The notes beneath the pieces were generated by a model. The model made no database searches. It was not told where the DNA came from and saw only the letters and a list, made by a program, of their open reading frames with translations. Made by a program: the position numbers and the translations under genes. From Flavobacteriaceae bacterium (lineage in GTDB: Bacteria > Bacteroidota > Bacteroidia > Flavobacteriales > Flavobacteriaceae), in NCBI GenBank assembly GCA_027080135.1, contig JALWUJ010000133.1:1-42628 (forward strand): a DNA stretch of 42,628 nt, written 5' to 3'. Shown here one piece after another: positions 8,471 to 18,673 of the stretch (position 1 is the stretch's first letter; the number at the start of each line of letters is the position of its first letter).

Positions 8471-8480
8471 TTTCGAGAAA

Positions 8481-11105
8481 TTACTCAATGTAACTCCGTC
8501 CCTGCACCAAAGCCTCCGAAATTCCATCAGGGTTTTTACCTCCCGCAGTTGCAAAGAAAGGTTGTCCACCACCGCCACCTTGAATGTATTTTCCAAGCTC
8601 TCTAATTATTTTTCCTGCATCTAAATCTTTAGAAGCTACTAAGTCTTTAGAAATATAACAAGAAAGTAAGGCTTTACCGTTTTGTTTGGTTCCTAAAAGA
8701 AGAAATAGATTATTGATTTCTCCACCTAATTCAAACGATAAATCTTTAATTCCGTTGGCATCTAAATCTATTTCTTTTGCTAAAAAATTGATATTGTTAA
8801 TTTCTGAAATTTCATTTTTAAGCTCCAATTTTAAATGCTTTGCTTTTTCTTTTAATAAAGACTGAACTTGCTTTTTTAAAGTCGAATTTTCTTCTTGAAT
8901 AGCAATAATACTCTTTATAGGATCTTTAGTGTTTTGAAGCAGCTTAGAAATTTTTTTATAAGTGTCTGAATTAGATATAAAATAATCTTTCGCATAACCT
9001 CCTGTAATTGCTTCAATACGTCGAATTCCTGAAGCTACCGCACCTTCGTGAGTAATAATAAAATGCCAAATATCTTTGGTGTTATCTACGTGTGTTCCTC
9101 CACAAAGTTCCATCGAACTTCCAAATTTTATGGTACGTACTGTATCTCCATATTTTTCACCAAACAAAGCCATTGCACCTTCTTTTAATGCAATATCAAA
9201 CGGAATATTTCTACGTTCTTCTAATTGTAACCCTTCGCGAATACGAGCATTTACAAAGTTTTCTACTTCTTTTAATTCTTCTGAAGTCACTTTACTAAAA
9301 TGCGAAAAATCAAATCGCAATCCACGACTATTTACCATCGAGCCTTTTTGTGTCACGTGTTCTCCAAGTACACTTCTTAATGCTTGATGCAATAAATGTG
9401 TTGCTGTATGATTTGCTTCTGTATATAATCTTATTTTTTTATCAACAACCGCTTTAAAACTATCATTTACATTTTTCGGAAGGTTTTTTATATAATGAAT
9501 TACCAAATTATTTTCTTTCTTGGTATCTACGATATATACCAAATCTCCGTGAGAAGATTCTAAATATCCTTTATCTCCAACTTGTCCTCCACCTTCTGGA
9601 TAAAAGGGTGTTAAATTGAAAACTACTTGGTAAAACTCGCCATCCTTTTTGGTTTTTGTTTTTCGGTAACGGGCTATTTTTACTTTGGTTTCTAAATAAT
9701 CATAACCTATAAATTCTTGTTCATCATCCTCTAATAAAACCGTCCAATCGCCTGTTTCCACTTTGGTTGCAGCTCTAGATCTATCTTTTTGTTTCTGAAG
9801 TTCTATATCAAATTCAGCTTCATTTAAATCGAGTCCTCTTTCTCTTAAAATCAAGGCAGTTAAATCTTTTGGAAATCCGAAGGTGTCATACATTTCAAAA
9901 GCCTTCTGACCTGAAATTATTTTTGAATCTGCATTCTGAATTACATTCTCAAGTAAAACCAAGCCTTGATCTAAGGTTCTTAAAAAGGAATGTTCTTCTT
10001 CTTTTATAACAATTGAAATTAATTTCTTTTCACGTTTCAACTCAGGAAAAGCACTTCCCATTTGTTTGCTTAAGGTTTCAACTAACTGATATATAAAAGG
10101 TTTTTTGGTTCCTAAAAAAGTAAAACCATAACGAACAGCACGACGTAAAATTCTTCTAATTACATATCCTGCACCTGTGTTACTTGGTATTTGCCCATCT
10201 GCAATCGAAAATGCCACTGCTCTCACGTGGTCGGCAATCACACGAATGGCAATATCTACTTTATCATCTGAAGCAATTGGATCTTCATAAACATTATTAG
10301 TTATGGTTTCAATCTCTCTAATTAAAGGTGTAAAAACATCGGTATCGTAATTGCTTTGTTTGTTTTGCATTACCATACAAAGGCGTTCAAAACCCATTCC
10401 TGTATCAACGTGAAGAGAAGGAAGATTTTCAAGACTTCCGTCTGCTTTTCTATTAAATTGCATAAAAACCAAGTTCCAAAGTTCTACTACTTGCGGATGG
10501 TCTTTATTAACCAATTCAATACCGGGAACCTTTAAACGATCAGCTTCAGGGCGAATATCTACATGAATTTCACTACAAGGACCACAAGGACCTTGCGCTC
10601 CCATTTCCCAAAAATTATCTTTTTTATTTCCGTTGATGATACGTTCTTCGGGAAGTAATTTTTTCCAATATTCGTATGCTTCGGTGTCACGTTTTAATCC
10701 TTCAGAATCATCTCCTTCAAAAATAGTAACGTATAAATTGTCTTTTTCAATTTTTAAAACTTCGGTTAAAAACTCCCACGCCCATTCAATCGCTTCCTTT
10801 TTAAAATAATCACCAAAACTCCAATTTCCGAGCATTTCGAACATGGTATGATGATAGGTATCCATACCTACTTCTTCCAAATCGTTGTGTTTTCCGCTAA
10901 CACGAAGACATTTTTGAGTATCGGCAACACGTTTGTCGGTAACGGCTTTATTTCCTAAAAAGTATTCTTTAAATTGGTTCATCCCAGCATTGGTAAACAT
11001 TAACGTTGGATCGTTTTTTATTACCATTGGGGCAGATTCTACAATTTTATGGGCTTTTGAAATGTAAAATTCTAAAAATTTGGAACGTATCTCCTTGGAA
11101 GTCAT
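8481..11105 (-). CDS. alaS: Alanyl-tRNA synthetase
   Basis: 874 residues, close to the 876 of the E. coli enzyme. It charges tRNA-Ala in the cytoplasm. The N-terminal class II catalytic core shows [19 protein letters not shown] and [17 protein letters not shown]. The editing domain carries the zinc motif HTATHLLH plus ELCGGTHV, and the C-terminal DHHA1 region has the Gly run in [17 protein letters not shown]. All four metal-binding positions of the editing site (His, His, Cys, His) are present. The start ATG at 11105 is unambiguous ([14 protein letters not shown]). It diverges from the M23 peptidase gene across a 117-bp spacer. Confidence 0.98.
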   Translation of the reverse strand: MTSKEIRSKFLEFYISKAHKIVESAPMVIKNDPTLMFTNAGMNQFKEYFLGNKAVTDKRVADTQKCLRVSGKHNDLEEVGMDTYHHTMFEMLGNWSFGDYFKKEAIEWAWEFLTEVLKIEKDNLYVTIFEGDDSEGLKRDTEAYEYWKKLLPEERIINGNKKDNFWEMGAQGPCGPCSEIHVDIRPEADRLKVPGIELVNKDHPQVVELWNLVFMQFNRKADGSLENLPSLHVDTGMGFERLCMVMQNKQSNYDTDVFTPLIREIETITNNVYEDPIASDDKVDIAIRVIADHVRAVAFSIADGQIPSNTGAGYVIRRILRRAVRYGFTFLGTKKPFIYQLVETLSKQMGSAFPELKREKKLISIVIKEEEHSFLRTLDQGLVLLENVIQNADSKIISGQKAFEMYDTFGFPKDLTALILRERGLDLNEAEFDIELQKQKDRSRAATKVETGDWTVLLEDDEQEFIGYDYLETKVKIARYRKTKTKKDGEFYQVVFNLTPFYPEGGGQVGDKGYLESSHGDLVYIVDTKKENNLVIHYIKNLPKNVNDSFKAVVDKKIRLYTEANHTATHLLHQALRSVLGEHVTQKGSMVNSRGLRFDFSHFSKVTSEELKEVENFVNARIREGLQLEERRNIPFDIALKEGAMALFGEKYGDTVRTIKFGSSMELCGGTHVDNTKDIWHFIITHEGAVASGIRRIEAITGGYAKDYFISNSDTYKKISKLLQNTKDPIKSIIAIQEENSTLKKQVQSLLKEKAKHLKLELKNEISEINNINFLAKEIDLDANGIKDLSFELGGEINNLFLLLGTKQNGKALLSCYISKDLVASKDLDAGKIIRELGKYIQGGGGGQPFFATAGGKNPDGISEALVQGRSYIE

Positions 11106-11156
11106 AAGTTAAATATTTTATAAAAATGCTAATTAGGGTATCATGAATACAATTTC

Positions 11157-11164
11157 TATATTTG
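11157..11164 (+). promoter_or_regulatory. -7 element TATATTTG for the M23 peptidase gene
   Basis: An exact TAnnTTTG match in the alaS/M23 divergent spacer, 58 bp before the ATG at 11223. No clear -33 TTG is seen at the right distance, so the call rests on the -7 element and position. Confidence 0.5.
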
Positions 11165-11222
11165 TGTTTCGTTTTTTGTAAAACCAATATCCCCAATGGG
11201 CAAAAATAAGATAATTTAACGT

Positions 11223-12200
11223 ATGACTAAAGTAAAATATTACTACGATAGTGATACCTTATCGTACCGAAAAATTGAATATAAAAAAGGGAGAAAATTT
11301 AAGATTTTTTTCTTCAGTTTACTTGCATCTTTGCTTAGTGGTTTTTTACTGCTTTTACTCTATTTTAGTATTCCCAACATAGACACTCCTAAAGAAAAAG
11401 CATTAAAAAGAGAGTTGGAAAACATGAAATTACAGTACGAACTTTTAAACAAAAAAATGGATTTAGCGGAGAGTGTACTTTTGGATTTAGAAGATCGTGA
11501 CAACTCTATTTACCGAGTTTATTTTGAAACCGACCCCATTTCAGAAGAACAAAGAAAAGCAGGTTTTGGTGGAATTAACAGATATAAAAAATTAGAAGGT
11601 TTTAATAATTCCGATTTAATTATTTCTACGAATAAAAGGTTAGATGTTCTTCAAAAACAAATTGTGGTACAATCTAAATCTTTAGATGAAATTGCAAAAC
11701 TTGCCGAAGAAAAAGAAAAACTTCTGAAAGCAATTCCTTCTATTCAACCGGTTAAAAATGAAGATTTAACTCGAATGGCTTCAGGTTTTGGTTACCGATC
11801 GGATCCGTTTACAAAAGTTAGAAAATTTCATAAAGGAATGGATTTTACTTCTCCAAGAGGAACACCTGTATATGCCACTGGAGATGGAGTTGTAATAAGA
11901 GCCGACAGAAAATCGACAGGATATGGAAGACACATACGTATAGACCACGGATTTGGATATATAAGTTTATATGCTCACCTCTACAAATACAATGTAAAAA
12001 AAGGACAAAAAGTAAGAAGAGGAGACTTAATTGGTTTTGTAGGTTCTTCTGGAAGATCCCAAGCACCTCATTTACATTATGAAATTTATAAAGACGGAAA
12101 AAATGTAAACCCATTAAATTTTTATTATGGAAACCTTACTGCAGCGGAATTTGCAGAACTACTTGAAAAAGCTCAACAAGAAAATCAATCCTTAGATTAA
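11223..12200 (+). CDS. M23 family metallopeptidase (LytM-type)
   Basis: 325 residues: a short basic cytoplasmic tail, one membrane helix (about 28-50), a coiled coil (about 55-92), a linker, and a C-terminal M23 domain (about 185-300). Zinc ligands are intact: His203 and Asp207 in HKGMD, His285 in HLH, with catalytic His252 in YAHLY. This predicts an active periplasmic peptidoglycan endopeptidase anchored in the inner membrane, of the type that remodels the wall during growth or division. Its stop codon overlaps the next gene's start by one base (TAATG), so the two are co-transcribed and possibly translationally coupled. Confidence 0.95.
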   Translation: MTKVKYYYDSDTLSYRKIEYKKGRKFKIFFFSLLASLLSGFLLLLLYFSIPNIDTPKEKALKRELENMKLQYELLNKKMDLAESVLLDLEDRDNSIYRVYFETDPISEEQRKAGFGGINRYKKLEGFNNSDLIISTNKRLDVLQKQIVVQSKSLDEIAKLAEEKEKLLKAIPSIQPVKNEDLTRMASGFGYRSDPFTKVRKFHKGMDFTSPRGTPVYATGDGVVIRADRKSTGYGRHIRIDHGFGYISLYAHLYKYNVKKGQKVRRGDLIGFVGSSGRSQAPHLHYEIYKDGKNVNPLNFYYGNLTAAEFAELLEKAQQENQSLD

Positions 12201-12529
12201 TGCATATAGAATTACCTGAAAAACGATATTACGGTATTGGAGAAGTTGCCAAAGCTTTTTCAGTAAACACTTCTTTGATTCGTTTTTGGGAAAAGGAATT
12301 CGATGTAATTCAACCTAAAAAAAACGCTAAAGGCGATCGAAAATTCACACAAGAAGACATAAAAAATATAGAACTTATTTATCATTTGGTCAAAGAAAGA
12401 GGTTTTACATTGGAAGGAGCAAAAATTCATCTTAAAGAAAAAAAACAAAAAATACTCAGCAACTTTGACCTTATAAGAAAATTAGAAACTGTAAAGTCTG
12501 AATTATTAAAAATTAAAGAACAATTGTAA
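12200..12529 (+). CDS. MerR-type helix-turn-helix regulator
   Basis: 109 residues containing little more than a MerR DNA-binding domain: YGIGEVAKAF forms the HTH, SLIRFWEKEF the recognition region, and RKFTQEDIKNIELIYHLV the wing. A short helical tail follows (KIHLKEKKQKILSNFDLIRKLE). There is no ligand-binding C-terminal domain and no cysteines, so it does not look like a metal sensor. It overlaps the M23 peptidase gene by one base. This M23-MerR pairing next to alaS suggests a conserved unit in the family, but targets of the regulator are unknown. Confidence 0.93.
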   Translation: MHIELPEKRYYGIGEVAKAFSVNTSLIRFWEKEFDVIQPKKNAKGDRKFTQEDIKNIELIYHLVKERGFTLEGAKIHLKEKKQKILSNFDLIRKLETVKSELLKIKEQL

Positions 12530-12598
12530 AATAAAAAAAGCTCTGTGTTTTTTATAATGGATGATTTGGCAATAAAGATGTGAGAAATTAAACCATGC

Positions 12599-15379
12599 TT
12601 ATTCCATTATAAAAATATTACTACTATCCGTATTCCCCTTTTTTCCAAGGCTATTAAATTTCCAACTAAAACTCAGCATAAAATACTGTTCTAAAACAGT
12701 ACTTTTCGAATCTTGAATATAATCTGCCGTTGCACTACGACTGGCGTTGGTATTCTGATTTAGTAAATCGTACACTTTAAAAGTCAAGGTTCCTGTGTCT
12801 TTTAAAACGCTATAAGCTAAAGAGGAATTCCAAAACCAAGAACTGTTCTGAAATCCTTCAGCTACATCGGGATTGTAGTTATAAGTAATGTCGTTACGCC
12901 ATTCAAATTTCTTCGGAAGAAAAGTAGCAGTTTTGATACCTGCATCATGACTTAAAAAATTTTGATCTTCAAAAGAATCTAAATCGAACCTTGTTTTTGA
13001 AATATTTACACGATAATAAGGAGCCAACTCCAACACATCGTTCCAAGTATAAGTTACTCTTACATTTGGCGTTACCGTAGTATTTATTGAAGCGTATTTT
13101 ACATCGTTATTAAAGTTGATATTTTTACTAATATTTCCATTAACACCAGCACTAAATTTTACATTTCTTAAACTATCAATTTTTACTTTTTTGCTATAAC
13201 TCAAACTTAAATTAATTCGGTAATTTCCATCAACATTTGTGTAAGTGGTATTCCGGATTAAATCTTCATCAACTGTTGTTTTTGAAATTACTTGGTTTTC
13301 CACAAAATTCATATTCAAATAACTGTAAAACCCAGTGCCTTTCTGAAAATCATAATTATTAAATCCAAGGTAAATAGCATGATTGTTTGAAGGTTCTAAA
13401 TCTGGATTTCCAGTAATGGTATTTAATGGGTCTGAAACATCTACAAAAGGTTGTAATTGCGATAATTGAGGAGGTGTATTGTTCTTGTTATAACCCGAAT
13501 ACAGAGATGCTTTGGGACTAAATCTGAAATTAAAATACGAACCAAATTCCAAAGCTTCAAAATCTCTTTTCAAGCTTAATTCGGGGCGTAAAAAATCTTG
13601 ATTTTCCAAAGTTCTAAATACATAACCTGTATTAATGCTTAAGGACCATTTTTCTTTTTGATATTGCATTGCCAAGCCTGGTGTTAATCGTTTATTTTTA
13701 TAAGTAAAGTCGGTACTTAAGGCTTCATTAAACAATGTATAATCTTGGGTATTTTCGTCAAAATCGAAGGTGCTTTTTTGGTCTTCTCTTTTATCATCTC
13801 GAAGGCTGTATTTAAAATCTAAAAACAATTCTTTTGAAATTAAAGGTAATCGATAAGTGATAGTTGAATACAAACTATTCAAGTTTTGTGCTCCGTTGGT
13901 GTATTGTTTTCTTATCAATTCTGAAGGATTATCTCCAAAGGTGAATGTTTCGGAATCTAAAAAATCATTAGAATCACTATCGTTAAATTCATTGGTTATC
14001 CCTACTTTTAAAAATGCTCCTCGATCTCCAAATTTCTTGGTAACATCCAACCTGTTTTTAAAGTTTTTCCCAACAGATTCTACAAAGGAAGAACTGGCTG
14101 ATTTGTTGATTAAGTCGTTTAATTCGTCTAAAGATTCTTCATTAGAGCTGTAATTAGTTTTATTTTTATTATACCTAAATGAAGGGCTTACATTAATAAG
14201 GAAAGTAGTGTCTAACTTAATATCGAAACCCATATTTACACTTTGAGAATCGTTGCTATTGTTAGATTTTGTAGCCGAATTGGTGAAATAACGCGAGTCG
14301 GGTAAAATATTTTCTCGTTGCTTAGCAGTTTCGTTTTCTGAATCGCTTCCAGAATAAAAATAATCGGCATTTACCTCAAGAATATCTCCAAAGGAATCAG
14401 CATAATTTCCTCCAACGGTTTTGGAAGTTACAATTCCTTCACCCATCCCAAACGATCTGCCATCAATACTAAAACTTCCATTACTACTTATAGACATACT
14501 CCTTCCGTTACCAAACATTTTCTGAATTTCACCAAAACTAAATCCTGGCGAATTGGTGTTATTTCCTCCTGCCAACACACTTATTCTTTGGTCGTTATTA
14601 AAAACATTGAGCATTCCCGCATATTCGTATCGCTCGTCGGTTCCGCCTCCTGCGGCAAGACGACCAAAAACTCCCTTGTTTTTATCTTCGCTTATGGTAA
14701 GGTTGATGGTTTTATTGTCCTTGTCTCCTTCCTCACCCGAAAATGCTTCCGATTTTGTTTTGGTATCGGTTACTTGCACTTTTTCAATTAAATCTTTGGA
14801 AAGATTTCTAGTTGCAATCGTTGGATCGTCACCAAAAAAGGGTTTTCCGTTGACTAATATCTGATTTACGGGTTTTCCGTTCACGGTAATTTTTCCATCG
14901 GCATCCACTTCCACTCCAGGCAACTGTTTTAAAAGATCTTCAACATTGGCATCTTTTTTTGTTTTAAAGGATTTCGCATTAAATTCTAAAGTGTCTTTTT
15001 TAATGGTAATGGGTGCTCTGGATTTGATAATTATTTCATCTAATTCATTAGTATTGGGTTTTAAATAAATTGTAGGAAGGATAATTTCCTCTTTATCTAT
15101 CGCAATTTTTTCGAAGTGAGTTAAATATCCCACATAAGAAATATAAAGGTTTAAATAGGAATCGGAAGTTCGGTCTTCTATATAGAATTTTCCGTTTTTA
15201 TCTGAAATGGTATAGGTAACCAAGGTACTATCTTTTAGACGTTCTAAGTAGATGGTTGCAGATTCTAGAGGAGTATTATCTTCTTCGGAAAGAAGAGTTC
15301 CCGAAAGCTGAAAAGAATTATTTTGTGCGAAAGAAATAGTTGTGCAGCTAAGCACAAGAATTAAAAATAGGTATCTCAT
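12599..15379 (-). CDS. TonB-dependent receptor-like outer-membrane protein
   Basis: 926 residues: signal peptide ending FAQ, an N-terminal CarboxypepD-regulatory-like beta-sandwich (about 22-105), a plug domain (about 125-225, with LLKQLPGVEVDADGKITVNG and ILVNGKPFFGDDP), and a large outer-membrane beta-barrel of the OMP_b-brl_3 type reaching the C-terminus. It probably sits in the outer membrane and moves a substrate or acts as a receptor. No SusD-like lipoprotein or carbohydrate-active gene is next to it, so it is not an obvious polysaccharide-utilisation receptor. The barrel is rich in Asn, Ser and Asp in predicted loops. The substrate is unknown. Confidence 0.92.
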   Translation of the reverse strand: MRYLFLILVLSCTTISFAQNNSFQLSGTLLSEEDNTPLESATIYLERLKDSTLVTYTISDKNGKFYIEDRTSDSYLNLYISYVGYLTHFEKIAIDKEEIILPTIYLKPNTNELDEIIIKSRAPITIKKDTLEFNAKSFKTKKDANVEDLLKQLPGVEVDADGKITVNGKPVNQILVNGKPFFGDDPTIATRNLSKDLIEKVQVTDTKTKSEAFSGEEGDKDNKTINLTISEDKNKGVFGRLAAGGGTDERYEYAGMLNVFNNDQRISVLAGGNNTNSPGFSFGEIQKMFGNGRSMSISSNGSFSIDGRSFGMGEGIVTSKTVGGNYADSFGDILEVNADYFYSGSDSENETAKQRENILPDSRYFTNSATKSNNSNDSQSVNMGFDIKLDTTFLINVSPSFRYNKNKTNYSSNEESLDELNDLINKSASSSFVESVGKNFKNRLDVTKKFGDRGAFLKVGITNEFNDSDSNDFLDSETFTFGDNPSELIRKQYTNGAQNLNSLYSTITYRLPLISKELFLDFKYSLRDDKREDQKSTFDFDENTQDYTLFNEALSTDFTYKNKRLTPGLAMQYQKEKWSLSINTGYVFRTLENQDFLRPELSLKRDFEALEFGSYFNFRFSPKASLYSGYNKNNTPPQLSQLQPFVDVSDPLNTITGNPDLEPSNNHAIYLGFNNYDFQKGTGFYSYLNMNFVENQVISKTTVDEDLIRNTTYTNVDGNYRINLSLSYSKKVKIDSLRNVKFSAGVNGNISKNINFNNDVKYASINTTVTPNVRVTYTWNDVLELAPYYRVNISKTRFDLDSFEDQNFLSHDAGIKTATFLPKKFEWRNDITYNYNPDVAEGFQNSSWFWNSSLAYSVLKDTGTLTFKVYDLLNQNTNASRSATADYIQDSKSTVLEQYFMLSFSWKFNSLGKKGNTDSSNIFIME

Positions 15380-15492
15380 TCGTTGGTTGTTAGTTGTATC
15401 GAAAACGAAGTTAAAACTATTTTGTTTTAAGGTTCTTAAAGTTTTTGTAAAATGTTTGATTGAGTTTTGCTTTTTTCCTGGAATTGATTTGA

Positions 15493-15541
15493 CACTTCGG
15501 CTTTACCTTGACTTTGCTCAACAACTACACTCAGTATATCA
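15493..15541. repeat. Dispersed CACTTCGG...ACACTCAGT element
   Basis: CACTTCGGCTTTACCTTGAC leads to ACTACACTCAGTATATCA. It shares the CACTTCG...CACTCAGT frame with 17646-17690. It lies in the gap between the receptor gene start and the der stop codon and looks like a decayed copy of an extragenic repeat. Confidence 0.35.
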
Positions 15542-15556
15542 ATCTTTAACGAATAT

Positions 15557-16861
15557 TTATTTCTTCCGAATATAGACCGTTAAAGGAACACCTTGAAAAT
15601 CAAAATTTTCTCGAAGTTTGTTTTCTAAAAATCTTTTATATGGTTCTTTTACATACTGCGGAAGGTTAGCAAAAAAAGCAAAACTAGGATAAGGTAAAGG
15701 CAATTGCATACAGTATTTAATTTTTATAAACTTACCTTTATAAGCTGGTGGACCATAGTTTTCGATTATAGGAAGCATGATATCGTTTAGTTCACTTGTT
15801 TTAATTCGTTTGCTACGGTTTTTAAATACTTCAACAGCCGTTTCAATGGCTTTAAAAATACGTTGTTTGGTTAATACCGAAATAAATACAATCGGCACAT
15901 CGGTAAAAGGTTCACATTGTTTTCTAATTAATGTTTCGTATTCTTTTACACTTTTATGGTCTTTTTCAACTAAATCCCATTTGTTTACTAAGATTACAAC
16001 TCCTTTGTTATTCTTCTGAGCTAACCAAAATATATTTTGTACTTGCCCATCAAATCCACGAGTAGCATCTACCATGACAATGGCAACGTCGCAATGTTCG
16101 ATAGCTCGAACACTTCGCATGACCGAATAAAATTCTAAGTCTTCTTTTACTTTACTTTTTCTTCTAATTCCGGCAGTATCTACCAAGTTAAATTCAAATC
16201 CAAAACGGTTATAATGCGTATCGATACTATCACGAGTAGTTCCTGCAATGTCGGTAACAATGTAACGATCTTTTCCGATTAAAGCATTTATAAAAGATGA
16301 TTTTCCAGCGTTAGGTCTTCCTACTACCGCAAAACGTGGTAATTCATTTTCTTCTTCTTCTTCCTCTGTATCGGGTAGTACTTTTACCAAATCGTCTAAT
16401 AAATCACCAGTACCTGAACCATTGATACTAGATGTTGTGTAATATTTTTCGAATCCTAAAGAATAAAACTCAATAGCATCGTTAGTACGGTTAGCACTAT
16501 CTACCTTATTTACCACTAAAAACACGGGTTTTGAAGATTTTCTAAGAAGTTTGGTAACATCTTCATCCATTCCTGTAACTCCTGTGGTTACATCTACCAT
16601 AAAAATAATCGCATCTGCTTCATCGATGGCTAATTCTACTTGTTTATCGATTTCAGCTTCAAAAATATCATCAGATCCAACTACATAACCTCCGGTATCT
16701 ATGAGTGAAAATTCTTTTCCATTCCAATCACTTTTTCCGTAATGACGGTCTCTGGTAACACCACTTACGGCATCTACAATTGCTTCACGTCGTTGAATTA
16801 ATCTATTAAATAAGGTAGATTTTCCTACGTTGGGTCTTCCTACAATGGCAACTATACTCAT
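15557..16861 (-). CDS. der: Ribosome-assembly GTPase Der (EngA)
   Basis: 434 residues from the ATG at 16861 ([16 protein letters not shown]). The frame extends upstream to a GTG, but that extension overlaps a strong -7 element and lacks family similarity. Der has two tandem GTPase domains: the first with [13 protein letters not shown] and NKVD, the second with [13 protein letters not shown] and NKWD. A C-terminal KH-like domain follows ([18 protein letters not shown]). It acts in 50S subunit maturation. The acidic linker between the G-domains ([13 protein letters not shown]) is usual for the group. It diverges from the small membrane protein gene at 16940. Confidence 0.98.
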   Translation of the reverse strand: MSIVAIVGRPNVGKSTLFNRLIQRREAIVDAVSGVTRDRHYGKSDWNGKEFSLIDTGGYVVGSDDIFEAEIDKQVELAIDEADAIIFMVDVTTGVTGMDEDVTKLLRKSSKPVFLVVNKVDSANRTNDAIEFYSLGFEKYYTTSSINGSGTGDLLDDLVKVLPDTEEEEEENELPRFAVVGRPNAGKSSFINALIGKDRYIVTDIAGTTRDSIDTHYNRFGFEFNLVDTAGIRRKSKVKEDLEFYSVMRSVRAIEHCDVAIVMVDATRGFDGQVQNIFWLAQKNNKGVVILVNKWDLVEKDHKSVKEYETLIRKQCEPFTDVPIVFISVLTKQRIFKAIETAVEVFKNRSKRIKTSELNDIMLPIIENYGPPAYKGKFIKIKYCMQLPLPYPSFAFFANLPQYVKEPYKRFLENKLRENFDFQGVPLTVYIRKK

Positions 16862-16878
16862 AACTTTTTTATTGGACG

Positions 16879-16886
16879 CAAAGGTA
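16879..16886 (-). promoter_or_regulatory. der: -7 element TACCTTTG for der
   Basis: The minus strand reads TACCTTTG, an exact TAnnTTTG match, 17 bp before the ATG at 16861. This supports the shorter Der start. No TTG is found at the -33 distance. Confidence 0.6.
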
Positions 16887-16939
16887 GGGTTTCCTAATTG
16901 AAGAAAAAACTCTAAATTACACTCCAAACTAATCACTAT

Positions 16940-17464
16940 ATGAGCTTAGAAAACGAAATTTTATTACGTCCCAGATTTAAACTTGAAATAGAACAAAATA
17001 ACGAAAAAGCTCTGAAAACTTTTGAAGAGACTAAGGAAAACCAAAAAAAATTTGTAGTTTCAAGAGTTGATAATCACGTTTTTATTCGAATTCCTAAGAA
17101 CAAACAACATTTTTGGTCGCCACAACTTCATCTTGAAATTGAAGAAATTGATGATAATAAGAGTGAACTTAAAGGATTATTTGGACCAAAACCTTCTGTC
17201 TGGACTATGTTTATGTTTTTTCATTTTTCGGTGATTGTTCTTTTTGTGGTGGTGGGTGCTTGGGCCTATTCCAACTGGTCTTTACAACTTGATTATGGTT
17301 TGCAATTGATGATAATGGCTGGATTGGTAGGAATATGGATTTTCTTATATTTTGCTGGTAGAATGGGTAAAGAAAAAGGGAAAGATGAAATGAAACTACT
17401 TTGTGGTTTTTTGGAAGATACTTTGGATTTGCGGGAGGTTAAAGAGCGGGAGAGTTGTGTTTAG
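16940..17464 (+). CDS. Conserved-type membrane protein, unknown function
   Basis: 174 residues. The N-terminal 85 residues are soluble and look like a small beta-rich domain ([32 protein letters not shown] can be traced in pieces). Two membrane helices follow at about 92-110 and 118-140, then a cytoplasmic helical tail with [18 protein letters not shown]. No catalytic motif is evident. It is divergently transcribed from der with only 78 bp between the start codons, so shared control is possible. Homologues near der are sometimes labelled GTP-binding, but no GTPase motif exists here. Confidence 0.8.
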   Translation: MSLENEILLRPRFKLEIEQNNEKALKTFEETKENQKKFVVSRVDNHVFIRIPKNKQHFWSPQLHLEIEEIDDNKSELKGLFGPKPSVWTMFMFFHFSVIVLFVVVGAWAYSNWSLQLDYGLQLMIMAGLVGIWIFLYFAGRMGKEKGKDEMKLLCGFLEDTLDLREVKERESCV

Positions 17465-17769
17465 ACACTAATTTCACGGATTGTCACTAATTAAATTGGA
17501 ACACGGGTTTTACGAATGTAATGGTTTGTTGTTACGCTGAGTCTCACAGAGAGACGCAGAGATTCACTGAGAAAAAGTAGATACCAATTACACCGATTTT
17601 CAATAATTAATTATAATTTCGAACTTACTGCGTACTGGCTTAATGCACTTCGATACATTCCGATAGAAAAAATCGGAACACTCAGTGCCCTATAATACTA
17701 TAATCTCGAAATAACTAGACTGAAAACTGACTTACTGATAAACTGAAGACTGCCAACTGAAGACTGAAC
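17465..17769. other. 305-bp non-coding mosaic of degenerate repeats
   Basis: No credible ORF. It holds (1) a CACAGAG-type repeat at 17531-17575, (2) a CACTTCG...CACTCAGT element at 17646-17690 enclosing the hairpin TTCCGAT/ATCGGAA (17658-17664 with 17672-17678), and (3) at 17719-17768 about seven closely spaced ACTGA-like units. It lies tail-to-tail between the small membrane protein gene and era, so it is a tolerant landing site rather than a promoter region. Confidence 0.6.
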
Positions 17770-18651
17770 CTACTGGTTATACCCAAAACGTTTCAACTGC
17801 CGTTCGTTGCTACGCCAATTTTTATTCACTTTTACGTAAAGCTCCATATGAACTTGCTTTCCGAAGAATTTTTCCAAATCTTTTCGAGCCTCTACTCCTA
17901 CTCGTTTAATGGCTGCTCCTTTATGCCCAATGATGATTCCCTTTTGAGTGTCGCGTTCTACCATAATTACGCTTCGCATTCGGATGATGTTTTCTTCTTC
18001 AACAAACTCTTCTGTATCAATTTCTACTGAATATGGAATCTCTTTTTTGTAATGTATTAATATTTTTTCACGAATAATTTCATTGACAAAAAAACGTTCG
18101 GGTTTATCGGTTAACTGATCTTTTGGGTAGAAAGGGGGTGACTCTGGAAGTAATTCTACGATTTTGGTAAACACTTCAGGGACTCCAAAATTTTCCAATG
18201 CTGAAATAGCAAATATTTGAGCATTTGGGACTTTATTTTGCCAAAGTTCTAATGCTTCAGAAAGCAATTCTTCATTGCCCTTATCTATTTTGTTTATTAA
18301 AAGTAAAACAGGAATTTTAGCATTGGTAATTTTATTAAAAAAGGCTTCATCTTTTAATTCCTTTTCACCCAATTCAACCATATAAATTAGCACATCGGCA
18401 TCTTCGAAGGCAGATTTTACAAAACCCATCATACTCTCTTGTAATTGATACGCAGGTTTTATAATTCCTGGCGTATCGCTTAAAATCATCTGGAAATCTT
18501 CACCGTTTACAATCCCTAAAATACGGTGACGAGTCGTTTGTGCTTTGGAAGTGATAATGGATAATCGTTCGCCTACAAAAGCATTCATCAAAGTACTTTT
18601 ACCTACATTTGGGTTTCCGATAATATTTACAAATCCTGCTTTATGTTTCAT
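17770..18651 (-). CDS. era: Ribosome-assembly GTPase Era
   Basis: 293 residues, normal for Era. The GTPase domain has G1 GNPNVGKST (12-20), G3 DTPG and G4 NKID. The C-terminal KH domain carries the GHKGAAIKRVG loop and ends in the characteristic GKQVHMELYVKVNKNWR. It binds the 3' end of 16S rRNA and helps 30S maturation. ATG at 18651 is the only sensible start (MKHKAGFVNI). A -7 element overlapping the 3' end of the upstream methyltransferase gene suggests it has its own promoter besides any read-through. Confidence 0.98.
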   Translation of the reverse strand: MKHKAGFVNIIGNPNVGKSTLMNAFVGERLSIITSKAQTTRHRILGIVNGEDFQMILSDTPGIIKPAYQLQESMMGFVKSAFEDADVLIYMVELGEKELKDEAFFNKITNAKIPVLLLINKIDKGNEELLSEALELWQNKVPNAQIFAISALENFGVPEVFTKIVELLPESPPFYPKDQLTDKPERFFVNEIIREKILIHYKKEIPYSVEIDTEEFVEEENIIRMRSVIMVERDTQKGIIIGHKGAAIKRVGVEARKDLEKFFGKQVHMELYVKVNKNWRSNERQLKRFGYNQ

Positions 18652-18665
18652 TGAATATTTTTTTG

Positions 18666-18673
18666 CAAATTTA
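18666..18673 (-). promoter_or_regulatory. era: -7 element TAAATTTG for era
   Basis: The minus strand reads TAAATTTG (exact TAnnTTTG). It overlaps the stop codon of the RNA methyltransferase gene and lies 14 bp before the era ATG, implying a very short leader. No -33 TTG is seen. Confidence 0.4.

Noticed and set aside
9076-9387. Plus-strand frames opposite alaS (103 and 68 codons)
   Set aside because: Antisense shadows of the editing domain region of alaS; no features of real proteins.
12599-15379. SusC-type receptor of a polysaccharide utilisation locus
   Set aside because: No SusD partner, glycoside hydrolase or regulator is adjacent, and the barrel is of the OMP_b-brl_3 type at 926 residues, short for SusC.
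17719-17768. CRISPR array in the ACTGA-rich stretch
   Set aside because: Units are 5 bases with irregular 2-3-base gaps, with no repeat-spacer structure and no cas genes.
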